NCBI GenBank assembly: GCA_946479205.1
Contig: CAMLFJ010000183.1
Span: 1 to 6,940 of the forward strand
Direction of reading: 5' to 3'
Source: an uncultured bacterium
GTDB taxonomy: Bacteria > Methylomirabilota > Methylomirabilia > Rokubacteriales > CSP1-6
DNA length: 6,940 nt
Positions 1 to 5,505 of this stretch are shown here, piece after piece. Within the stretch, counting starts at the first letter, position 1. Each line of letters begins with the position of its first letter. The position numbers were made by a program, and so were the translations under genes. The notes beneath the pieces were generated by a model, which saw only the letters and a list, made by a program, of their open reading frames with translations, was not told the DNA's origin and did not search any database.

Positions 1-1
1 G

Positions 2-943
2 GGCGAGTTCCTCGTCGCCGAGGCCGACGAGTCCGACGGCTCGTTCCTGAAGCTCTCGCCGACCATCGCGGTGGTGACCACGGTCGACGCGGAGCACCTG
101 GATCACTACGCCGACCTCGACGCGATCGTGACCGCGTTCCTCACCTTCGTGAACAAGGTGCCGTTCTACGGCGCGGCGGTGGTCTGCCTCGACGATCCCA
201 ACATCCAGCGGATGATCCCCCGGATCGAGAAGCGGGTGGTCACCTACGGCCTCGAGGCGGGCGCCGACCTGATGGCGCGCCGGCTCTCGTTCGCCGAGAT
301 GCGGTCGGAATTCGAGGCGGTGCACCGCGGCAAGTCGCTGGGCCCGGTCGCTCTGCAGGTGCCCGGGCGGCACAACGTGCTGAACGCGCTCGCCGCCGCC
401 GCGGTGGGGCTCGATCTCGAGATGCCGTTCGACCGAATCCAGACTGCGCTCGCCGCCTTCGCGGGTGTCCAGCGCCGGTTCCAGATCCGGGGTGAGGCCC
501 AGGGCGTGCTCGTGGTGGACGACTACGGCCATCACCCGGCCGAGATCCGGGCGACCCTCGCCGCCGCCAAGGCGGGGTTCGACCGTCGTGTGATCACGGT
601 GTTCCAGCCGCACCGCTACTCGCGGACGCAGCACCTGCGCAACGACTTCCTGACCGCGTTCTACCAGTCCGACGTCCTCATCGTCATGGACATCTATGCG
701 GCGGGCGAGGCGCCGATCGAAGGCGTCCACGCCCGCGATCTTGCCGACGGCATCGCGGCCCACGGGCACCGGGAGGTGCTCTACCTGGGCGGCGATCGCG
801 CGGCCATCGTCGACTACCTGTACGAATCCACCAGAGCGGGTGATCTCGTGCTCACTCTCGGAGCGGGCGACGTGGGGCTGCTGGGCGGGGAACTGCTCAA
901 GCGCCTCGGCCCGGACCCCGGGACGACGTCCAAGAGGAGATAG
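2..943 (+). CDS. murC: UDP-N-acetylmuramate--L-alanine ligase MurC (5' partial)
   Basis: MurC is the cytoplasmic ATP-dependent ligase that adds L-alanine to UDP-MurNAc, the first amino acid of the peptidoglycan stem. The reading frame is open from base 2, and 313 residues are visible; a full MurC is about 450-480, so the N-terminal UDP-binding part and the ATP P-loop lie upstream of the window. Visible Mur-ligase marks in order: EADESDGSF (bases 20-46), a DAEHLDHY segment (about 86-109), HNVLN with both ligase asparagines (371-385), DDYGHHPAEI (518-547), FQPHRYSRT (602-628) and GAGDV (860-874). DDYGHHP and FQPHRY are MurC-specific rather than MurD/E/F-like. One deviation: the usual T-N before the DAEH segment reads T-T. 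The TAG stop is 2 nt before murB, so the two are almost certainly co-transcribed. An ATG at base 71 is internal, because the conserved EADES motif lies upstream of it. Confidence 0.97.
   Translation, partial: GEFLVAEADESDGSFLKLSPTIAVVTTVDAEHLDHYADLDAIVTAFLTFVNKVPFYGAAVVCLDDPNIQRMIPRIEKRVVTYGLEAGADLMARRLSFAEMRSEFEAVHRGKSLGPVALQVPGRHNVLNALAAAAVGLDLEMPFDRIQTALAAFAGVQRRFQIRGEAQGVLVVDDYGHHPAEIRATLAAAKAGFDRRVITVFQPHRYSRTQHLRNDFLTAFYQSDVLIVMDIYAAGEAPIEGVHARDLADGIAAHGHREVLYLGGDRAAIVDYLYESTRAGDLVLTLGAGDVGLLGGELLKRLGPDPGTTSKRR
935..940 (+). promoter_or_regulatory. Shine-Dalgarno site of murB
   Basis: AGGAGA lies 5 nt before the murB ATG at 946 and inside the last codons of murC. It fixes the murB start and supports translational coupling of the two genes. 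Confidence 0.75.
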
Positions 944-945
944 AC

Positions 946-1827
946 ATGCTGGGAGAGATTCGAGGCGAGGTCCGGTTCAAGGAGCCCCTCAGCTTTCACA
1001 CCTCCTTGCGCATCGGAGGCCCCGCGGACATCTTCATCGTCCCGCAGGACGTGGAGGACATCCGGCTCGCCCTGTCGTTCGCGGAGCGGGAGCAGCTCTC
1101 GCTCGACGTGATCGGGGGCGGCAACAACCTCCTGGTGAGCGACCGCGGCGTGCGCGGGGTGGTGCTCAAGCTCGAGGGCTGCCTGGGCCGCGCCGAGTTC
1201 AACGGCGAGGAGGCGGTGGCCGGCGCGGGGGTGAGCCTGTCCGCCCTGATCCGCGAGGCGGCCGCGCTCAACCTGGGCGGCATCGAGTGCCTGGTGGGCG
1301 TCCCGGCCACGGTGGGCGGCGCGGTGGCCATGAACGCGGGCACCCACGACGGCGGCATCGCCGACTTCATCTCCGCGGTGTACTTCCTGTACCCCGACGG
1401 CACCCTCGGCGAGTTCAAGCCGGGGAACGGCTCGTACAGCTATGACGTGTTCACGCCGCCGGCCAAGTCGGTGCTGATCGGGGCGCGCCTGCAGCTGCAC
1501 CGGCGGCCGTTCGCGGAGATCCAGAAGGACATCAAGCAGCGGCTCAAGCAGAAGAAGTCCACGCAGCCGCTGGCCCTGGCCTCGGTCGGCTGCGTGTGGA
1601 AGAACCCCCCGGGCGAGACCGCGACCCGGCTCATCGAGAAGGTGGGCCTCAAGGGCAAGCGCCTCAACGGCGCCGAGATCTCGGCGAAGCACGCCAACTT
1701 CATCGTGAACCGCGGGGGCGCCGCCGCGTCCGACATCAAGGCGCTGATGCAGCTCACCCTCGATCGCGTGCGCAACCACTTCGGCATCACGCTCGAGGCC
1801 GAGATGAAGACCATGGGGGAGATTTAG
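946..1827 (+). CDS. murB: UDP-N-acetylenolpyruvoylglucosamine reductase MurB, Cys-type active site
   Basis: MurB is the cytoplasmic FAD enzyme that reduces UDP-GlcNAc-enolpyruvate with NADPH to UDP-MurNAc, the substrate of MurC. The 293-residue length is normal for the shorter type II MurB. The FAD domain shows HTSLRIGGPAD (18-28), GGGNNLLVS (57-65) and GVPATVGGAVAMNAG (118-132); the C-terminal MurB domain shows SVGCVWKNPPG (213-223), KHANFIVN (248-255) and LEAEMK (283-288). In E. coli the proton donor is Ser229 of an AGS-F-KNP motif; here the equivalent is Cys216 (TGC, bases 1591-1593), and the following aromatic is Trp218 instead of Phe. The acidic partner is probably Glu286. The family's F-G-Y-R-x-S-like motif is not recognisable; the corresponding stretch is S-Y-S-Y-D-V-F (163-169). 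The flavin fold looks intact, so I expect an active enzyme. Start chosen from the SD at 935-940 and the family's N-terminus. Confidence 0.96.
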   Translation: MLGEIRGEVRFKEPLSFHTSLRIGGPADIFIVPQDVEDIRLALSFAEREQLSLDVIGGGNNLLVSDRGVRGVVLKLEGCLGRAEFNGEEAVAGAGVSLSALIREAAALNLGGIECLVGVPATVGGAVAMNAGTHDGGIADFISAVYFLYPDGTLGEFKPGNGSYSYDVFTPPAKSVLIGARLQLHRRPFAEIQKDIKQRLKQKKSTQPLALASVGCVWKNPPGETATRLIEKVGLKGKRLNGAEISAKHANFIVNRGGAAASDIKALMQLTLDRVRNHFGITLEAEMKTMGEI

Positions 1828-1900
1828 CGGACATGACGGTCGGAACGCTTGGTTTGCGTCCGCTTCACCATTTTGGCGGTAGTTTGTACCCGTTCTTCTT

Positions 1901-1906
1901 TCTAAT
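1901..1906 (+). promoter_or_regulatory. Possible -10 element upstream of ftsQ
   Basis: TCTAAT differs from TATAAT at one base and lies in the lower-GC part of the gap, after a T-rich run. I found no convincing -35 hexamer at 16-18 nt, and the predicted start would fall inside the stem of the following hairpin. It is a weak candidate for an internal promoter feeding ftsQAZ. Confidence 0.2.
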
Positions 1907-1932
1907 GCGGGGGCCCAGAAATGGCCCCCGCA
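1906..1932. repeat. Strong GC-rich hairpin between murB and ftsQ
   Basis: TGCGGGGGCC (1906-1915) pairs perfectly with GGCCCCCGCA (1923-1932) around a 7-nt loop CAGAAAT. Ten uninterrupted pairs, nine of them mostly G-C, make a very stable stem on either strand. No U-tract follows on + (the next bases are CTCCCCC), so it is not a canonical intrinsic terminator. On the minus strand it would be followed by TTAGAAAGAAG, also not U-rich. It could slow RNA decay, attenuate murCB transcription ahead of ftsQ, or mark where a former gene such as ddl was lost. Confidence 0.7.
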
Positions 1933-1964
1933 CTCCCCCAATTGGCGGACGACCGTGAGAGTTC

Positions 1965-1976
1965 ATGCGCGCGCAT
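1965..1976. repeat. 12-bp perfect palindrome, alternating purine-pyrimidine
   Basis: ATGCGCGCGCAT is its own reverse complement and strictly alternates purine and pyrimidine, a Z-DNA-prone pattern. It starts exactly at an ATG that is in frame with ftsQ and could be read as an alternative start. It could be a small operator; no known site was recognised. Confidence 0.45.
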
Positions 1977-2042
1977 AGCTCGGTCATTTCACCGCGAGGC
2001 GGGCGGGCCCGCGTCGAGGACCTCGCGGAGGGGGGCCGGGCG

Positions 2043-2831
2043 ATGGCGCGCCAGCGCGTGTCGCGGGTCCGGCTCGCGCGGCGGGTGAGCCGGCGTGCGC
2101 GGTGGATCGCCGCGCGCATCGTGCCGATCGGGGTGTCGCTGGCGGTGCTCGGAGCGGGGACGGCCGGGGTGGCGTGGCTGCTCACGTCGTCCCGCTTCGC
2201 GATCACCGAGGTCGCGGTGGTGGGGGCGAGCCGACTCACCCCGGAGGAGATCGTGGCGGCCTCCGGCATCGGCCCGGGCACCAATCTCTTCCGGCTCGAC
2301 CGGAGCGCGGTGGTGGCGCGGCTCGAGGCGCTGCCGCTCGTGCGCCGCGTCGACCTGGTGCGGCGCTTCCCCAACCGGGTCACGGTCGCGGTGGAGGAGC
2401 GGCGGCCCTTCACCCTCGCCCACGCGGGCCGGCTGCACTGGATCGACGAGCAGGGCGTGAGCCTGGGCGCGGAGCCCCGCGCGGTGGCGCCGCAGGCGCC
2501 GGTGATCACCGGGCTGAGCCCCGCCGACCTCGCGGCGGGCGACGGGACGCCCGCTCCGCGCGTGGCCGCCGGGATCTCGCTGCTGCGGGTGCTGCTGCGC
2601 TCGGAGACCGCGCTCCTCCGGCAGATCTCGGAGATCGACGTGAGCCGGCCCGACGGCCCCGTGCTCTACACGGTGGAGGGCGTCGAGGTGCGGCTGGGCG
2701 CGGAGGACTGGGAGGCCCGACTCGGCCGGCTGCAGGGCGTGCTGGCCCAGGTGCGGGCGGGAGGCGAGCCGGTCAGCTCGATCGATCTGCGCTTCCGCGA
2801 TCAGGTGGTTCTCAAGACCGTGGCGAGGTGA
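2043..2831 (+). CDS. ftsQ: Cell division protein FtsQ (POTRA domain, bitopic membrane protein)
   Basis: FtsQ is a single-pass inner-membrane protein linking early cytoplasmic and late periplasmic divisome proteins through FtsB and FtsL. From ATG 2043 it has 262 residues: a very basic cytoplasmic tail (about 1-25, many Arg), one hydrophobic segment (about 26-47, rich in V, L, A, G), then a POTRA domain (about 52-122) with the typical pattern of hydrophobic strand, VVGASRLTPEEIVAASGI, GTNLFRLD and a LPLVRRVDLVRRFPNRVTV strand leading to a VEERRPF end. The rest is the FtsQ/DivIB beta domain. An in-frame ATG at 1965 would add 26 residues (288 total), but its first ten codons include AT-ended codons unlike the gene and its ribosome site is poor, whereas 2043 has GGAGG at 2027-2031. 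The 1965 start cannot be excluded. Identity rests on architecture and position before ftsA, as FtsQ sequences diverge strongly. Confidence 0.92.
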   Translation: MARQRVSRVRLARRVSRRARWIAARIVPIGVSLAVLGAGTAGVAWLLTSSRFAITEVAVVGASRLTPEEIVAASGIGPGTNLFRLDRSAVVARLEALPLVRRVDLVRRFPNRVTVAVEERRPFTLAHAGRLHWIDEQGVSLGAEPRAVAPQAPVITGLSPADLAAGDGTPAPRVAAGISLLRVLLRSETALLRQISEIDVSRPDGPVLYTVEGVEVRLGAEDWEARLGRLQGVLAQVRAGGEPVSSIDLRFRDQVVLKTVAR

Positions 2832-2837
2832 GGAGGG
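2831..2837 (+). promoter_or_regulatory. Shine-Dalgarno site of ftsA overlapping the ftsQ stop
   Basis: AGGAGGG begins on the last base of the ftsQ TGA (2829-2831) and ends 2 nt before the ftsA ATG, with the GGAGG core 4 nt away. Ribosomes finishing ftsQ would cover the ftsA start, so translational coupling is likely. It selects 2840 as the ftsA start, although the frame stays open far upstream through ftsQ. Confidence 0.8.
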
Positions 2838-2839
2838 GA

Positions 2840-4087
2840 ATGGCCAGATCCCGAGTGCGTCAGGTCATCGCCGGACTGGACGTGGGGACGACCAAGATCT
2901 GCTGCGTCATCGCGGACTGGTCACCGGTCGGCAATCTCGACATCATCGGCGTCGGGGTGAGCCCGTCGCGCGGGCTGCGCAAGGGCGTGGTGGTGAACAT
3001 CGACTCGACCGTCGAGTCCATCAAGCACGCGGTGGCCGAGGCCGAGGAGATGGCGGGGGTCGAGATCCAGTCGGTGATCGCGGGCGTGGCGGGCGGGCAC
3101 ATCCGCGGTATCAACAGCCGCGGGGTGGTGGCGGTCTCCGGCAAGCACCGCGAGGTGAGCCAGGCCGACATCGACCGCGCGCTCGACGCGGCCCGCGCGG
3201 TCAACCTGCCCCAGGACCGCGAGATCATCCACGTGCTGCCCCAGACCTTCCTGGTGGACGACCAGGACGGGGTGAAGGAGCCGCTCGGGATGTCGGGGGT
3301 CCGGCTCGAGGTGGAGGTGCACCTCGTCACCGGGGCCACCACCTCGGTCCGCAACGTGGTCCGCAGCGTGAACCGCGCCGGCCTGCAGGTGCAGGACCTG
3401 GTCCTCGAGCCGCTCGCCTCCGCGGAGGCGGTGATCTCCGCCGAGGAGAAGGAGCTCGGGATCCTGTTGATCGACCTGGGCGGCGGCACCACCGACGTGG
3501 CCCTCTTCCGGGACGGCGCGGTGTGGCACACGAGCAGCCTGCCGCTGGGCGGCGACCACATCTCCAACGACATCGCGGTGGGCCTGCGCACGCCGACCGC
3601 GGACGCGGAGGAGCTGAAGAAGCGGCACGGCTGCGCGCTCACCGCGCTCGTGCGCGAGGACGAGGTGGTGGACGTGCCGAGCGTGGGCGGGCGCAAGGCG
3701 CGGCAGCTCTCGCGCCAGATCCTGTCCGAGATCATCCAGCCCCGGGTGGAGGAGATCTTCACCCTGGTCGCGCGCGACCTCGTGCGCGGCGGCCTCAACG
3801 ACGTGGCCGCGGGCGGGGTGGTGGTCACCGGGGGCAGCTCGATCATGCACGGCGTGCCCGAGCTGGCCGAGCAGATCTTCGACATGCCGGTGCGGCGCGG
3901 GGTGCCCACCGGACTCTCCGGGCTCGCCGACGTGGTGCAGAGCCCGATTCACGCCACCGCGGTGGGGCTCGCGCTCTACGGCGCGCGCGGTCACGGCACC
4001 GGCGGCGGCCCCACCGAAGTGGACGACGGTACGCTGGTCGGTCGCACCGGCCGGCGCCTGAGGGACTGGTTTGCGGAACTCTTCTAA
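2840..4087 (+). CDS. ftsA: Cell division protein FtsA (actin-like Z-ring anchor)
   Basis: FtsA is an actin-fold ATPase that binds the FtsZ tail and tethers the Z-ring to the inner membrane, recruiting later divisome proteins. The 415 residues match the usual 400-430. Seen in order: phosphate-1 loop GLDVGTTKI (12-20); the FtsA-specific 1C (SHS2) region after it, with [12 protein letters not shown] and the [12 protein letters not shown] hairpin; phosphate-2 motif [12 protein letters not shown] beginning at Asp212; adenosine motif VTGGSS (329-334); and a C-terminal amphipathic helix [11 protein letters not shown] ending the protein, the usual membrane-targeting sequence. A glycine-rich linker (around GHGTGGG) joins core and helix. 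An unusual Cys-Cys pair follows the first motif (21-22). It sits between ftsQ and ftsZ, the standard ftsQAZ order. The frame is open for over 700 nt upstream, but that part overlaps ftsQ in another phase and reads as low-complexity Arg/Gly/Ala, so it is not an extension. Confidence 0.98.
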   Translation: MARSRVRQVIAGLDVGTTKICCVIADWSPVGNLDIIGVGVSPSRGLRKGVVVNIDSTVESIKHAVAEAEEMAGVEIQSVIAGVAGGHIRGINSRGVVAVSGKHREVSQADIDRALDAARAVNLPQDREIIHVLPQTFLVDDQDGVKEPLGMSGVRLEVEVHLVTGATTSVRNVVRSVNRAGLQVQDLVLEPLASAEAVISAEEKELGILLIDLGGGTTDVALFRDGAVWHTSSLPLGGDHISNDIAVGLRTPTADAEELKKRHGCALTALVREDEVVDVPSVGGRKARQLSRQILSEIIQPRVEEIFTLVARDLVRGGLNDVAAGGVVVTGGSSIMHGVPELAEQIFDMPVRRGVPTGLSGLADVVQSPIHATAVGLALYGARGHGTGGGPTEVDDGTLVGRTGRRLRDWFAELF

Positions 4088-4130
4088 GGGAGGCGGCGAG
4101 GGGAAGCCTTCGCGCGCCGCCGGACAGGCG

Positions 4131-4179
4131 GAGCTCTTCACGAACGTGCCGCCCGTCCGGGCGCGGCAACCACGAGCTC
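4131..4179 (+). repeat. Stem-loop capacity between ftsA and ftsZ
   Basis: In the 109-nt ftsA-ftsZ gap, GAGCTC at 4131-4136 can pair with GAGCTC at 4174-4179, and inside it TGCCGC (4147-4152) pairs exactly with GCGGCA (4163-4168), extendable by two pairs across a one-base bulge. The structure would end about 6 nt before the ftsZ Shine-Dalgarno and might modulate ftsZ translation or protect its mRNA. No promoter consensus was seen in the gap. GAGCTC is itself a palindrome, so the outer pairing could be incidental. Confidence 0.35.
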
Positions 4180-4184
4180 GATTG

Positions 4185-4192
4185 AAGGAGGA
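4185..4192 (+). promoter_or_regulatory. Shine-Dalgarno site of ftsZ
   Basis: AAGGAGGA is a near-perfect anti-16S match with the GGAGG core 5 nt before the ATG at 4197, the strongest ribosome site in the window. It fits the need for far more FtsZ than FtsA or FtsQ. It decides the start: the frame is open back to 4071, inside the end of ftsA, but the upstream part has no FtsZ similarity. Confidence 0.85.
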
Positions 4193-4196
4193 CTCG

Positions 4197-5351
4197 ATGG
4201 AGCACACTCAGGGGCGGCGACCGGTGTTCGAGCTGGAGGATGAGCGCGAGGCGGCGAAGATCAAGGTGATCGGCCTCGGCGGGGGCGGCTCCAACGCGGT
4301 CAACCGCATGATGGCGGCCTCCTTCACCGGGGTGGACTTCATCGTCGCCAACACCGACCTGCAGGCGCTGAAATCGTCGCCCGCGCCGGTGAAGCTCCAG
4401 CTCGGCGCGCGGCTCACCTCGGGGCTCGGCGCGGGCTCCGATCCGGAAGTCGGCAAGAACGCGGCCCTCGAGGACCGCGAGGCGATCAAGAAGGAGCTGG
4501 AAGGCGCCGATATGGTCTTCGTGACCGCGGGCCTGGGCGGCGGCACCGGCACCGGCTCCGCTCCGATCGTGGCCTCGGTGGCCAAGGAGCTCGGCATCCT
4601 CACGGTCGCGGTGGTGACCAAGCCCTTCGCGTTCGAGGGCCGCAAGCGTGCGCTCCAGGCCGAGGCGGGCATGGCCGAGCTGCGCGCGGTGGTGGACACC
4701 CTGATCGCGATCCCGAACCAGCGCCTGCTCGCGGTGGTGGATCGCGGCACCCCGCTGCTCGAGGCCTTCAAGGTCGCCGACACCGTGCTGCTGCAGGCCG
4801 TGCAGGGCATCTCGGACCTGATCCTGGTGCCGGGCCTCATCAACCTCGACTTCGCCGACGTGCGCACGATCATGTCCGGCATGGGCATGGCCCTCATGGG
4901 CACCGGCTTCGGCAAGGGCGAGAACCGCGCGCTCGACGCGGCCCAGAAGGCGGTCGCGAGCCCGCTGCTCGACGAGACCTCGATCGAGGGCGCGCGCGGC
5001 ATCCTGATCAACTTCACCGGCGGGGCCGACCTCTCCATCCACGAGGTCGAGGAGGCCGCGCGCATCGTCCAGGAGGCCGCCCACGAGGAGGCCAACATCA
5101 TCTTCGGCGCGGTGATCGACGAGAGCCTGCACGACGAGGTGCGCATCACCGTCATCGCGACCGGATTCACCGAGCGCAAGGAAGCGACGCTGCCCAGCTC
5201 CAAGGTGGTGCCGATCGCTCCGGGGCCGCGGGGCGGTCCGGCTCCCTCGAAGGACTGGCGGAAGCGGATCGCCGATCTGCGCGCGGAAGGCGAGGAGCCG
5301 GTGGAGGAGGATCTGGACGTGCCCGCGTTCTTGCGGCGGCAGGCCGACTAG
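4197..5351 (+). CDS. ftsZ: Cell division GTPase FtsZ
   Basis: FtsZ is the tubulin-like GTPase that polymerises at midcell into the Z-ring, the scaffold of division. The 384 residues are typical. After a short acidic N-terminal tail, the GTPase domain opens with [16 protein letters not shown] (23-38), then ANTDLQAL (51-58), [11 protein letters not shown] (76-86), the tubulin signature GGGTGTGS (114-121), and the T7 synergy loop NLDFADV (216-222), whose Asp218 and Asp221 complete GTP hydrolysis in the neighbouring subunit. The C-terminal domain runs to about ATGF (321-324). A short linker (about 328-371) leads to the conserved tail [11 protein letters not shown] (372-382), the binding site for FtsA and other partners. 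All key residues are present. The motif N-P-E at the GLGAGAxPE loop reads SDPE here, a minor change. The gene closes the dcw part of the operon and is followed by a strong hairpin. Confidence 0.99.
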   Translation: MEHTQGRRPVFELEDEREAAKIKVIGLGGGGSNAVNRMMAASFTGVDFIVANTDLQALKSSPAPVKLQLGARLTSGLGAGSDPEVGKNAALEDREAIKKELEGADMVFVTAGLGGGTGTGSAPIVASVAKELGILTVAVVTKPFAFEGRKRALQAEAGMAELRAVVDTLIAIPNQRLLAVVDRGTPLLEAFKVADTVLLQAVQGISDLILVPGLINLDFADVRTIMSGMGMALMGTGFGKGENRALDAAQKAVASPLLDETSIEGARGILINFTGGADLSIHEVEEAARIVQEAAHEEANIIFGAVIDESLHDEVRITVIATGFTERKEATLPSSKVVPIAPGPRGGPAPSKDWRKRIADLRAEGEEPVEEDLDVPAFLRRQAD

Positions 5352-5369
5352 GGCGCGTCGGCTCTGGCC

Positions 5370-5420
5370 GCCCCCTCACCCTGCCCTCTCCCCCTCGACG
5401 GGGGAGAGGGTGGAGGGGGC
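5370..5420. repeat. Long GC-rich imperfect hairpin after ftsZ (REP-like or U-less terminator)
   Basis: CCCTCTCCCCC (5384-5394) pairs perfectly with GGGGGAGAGGG (5400-5410) around TCGAC. Outside it, after an asymmetric internal loop, GCCCCCT (5370-5376) pairs with AGGGGGC (5414-5420), giving about 18 Watson-Crick pairs plus two or three weaker ones. It starts about 18 nt after the ftsZ stop. No U-run follows, so it is either a U-less terminator, an mRNA-stabilising end for the abundant ftsZ message, or one copy of a dispersed repeat: the pattern CCCTCACCC-TGCCCTCTCCC with its GGGGAGAGGGTG partner resembles intergenic repeats I recall from several high-GC proteobacterial genomes. Copy number cannot be judged from one window. 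Confidence 0.72.
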
Positions 5421-5457
5421 GAGCGATTCGAGCAGGATCGTCCCGGTCGCCACCCGC

Positions 5458-5480
5458 TCCCGCTGGGCCCACTAGCGGGA
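5458..5480. repeat. Second hairpin in the ftsZ-pgeF gap
   Basis: TCCCGCT (5458-5464) is the exact reverse complement of AGCGGGA (5474-5480), with a 9-nt loop GGGCCCACT whose GGGCCC is itself palindromic. The stem ends 25 nt before the pgeF start. No U-tract follows. It could be an operator or a transcript structure; function unknown. Confidence 0.45.
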
Positions 5481-5505
5481 ACGGCAGTCGTGAGAGAATG
5501 ACCGG

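Larger units (their letters stand above)
1836..1956. repeat. 7-bp inverted repeat bracketing the murB-ftsQ gap
   Basis: ACGGTCG at 1836-1842 is the exact reverse complement of CGACCGT at 1950-1956. The arms enclose a stretch of distinctly lower GC (about 48% across 1841-1906 by hand count) and the strong hairpin at 1906-1932. Seven bp over this distance could be chance. I see no terminal repeats or target duplication that would mark a mobile element. Confidence 0.3.
1833..1958 (+). other. Possible 41-codon leader-like open frame between murB and ftsQ (doubtful)
   Basis: An ATG 5 nt after the murB stop opens a frame of 41 codons ending in TGA at 1956-1958, just before ftsQ. A purine-rich GGGGGAGA (1815-1822) inside the end of murB lies 10 nt upstream and could act as a ribosome site. 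The peptide would contain a short aromatic patch (Y-P-F-F-F-L) and a basic, proline-rich tail, and its frame runs through both arms of the hairpin at 1906-1932. I recognise no family, and the base composition is unlike the neighbouring genes, so it is more likely chance than a gene. Confidence 0.12.

Noticed and set aside
1906..1932. Intrinsic terminator between murB and ftsQ
   Set aside because: The stem is strong but no U-tract follows on either strand, so only a hairpin is claimed.
814..1941. Minus-strand open frame of 375 codons opposite murB
   Set aside because: Shadow of murB; no recognised motif, and it runs through the intergenic hairpin.
1836..1956. Miniature transposable element between murB and ftsQ
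   Set aside because: The inverted arms are only 7 bp, there is no clear target duplication, and no second copy exists in the window.
2102..4087. ftsA frame open far upstream, suggesting an N-terminally extended FtsA of 661 residues
   Set aside because: The upstream 246 codons overlap ftsQ in another phase and are Arg/Gly/Ala-rich without domain features; the SD at 2831-2837 and the family's N-terminus both point to 2840.
4071..4196. N-terminal extension of FtsZ starting inside ftsA
   Set aside because: No FtsZ similarity in the extra 42 residues, and a near-perfect SD stands 5 nt before the ATG at 4197.
2921..4207. Long open frame of 428 codons on the minus strand opposite ftsA
   Set aside because: It is the mirror of a high-GC gene: the product is His/Arg/Asp/Gly low complexity, matches no family, and overlaps a fully convincing ftsA and the start of ftsZ.
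3843..5132. Minus-strand open frame of 429 codons opposite ftsZ
   Set aside because: Same GC-driven shadow effect; composition is repetitive H/R/D/G/A, and no plausible domain is seen.
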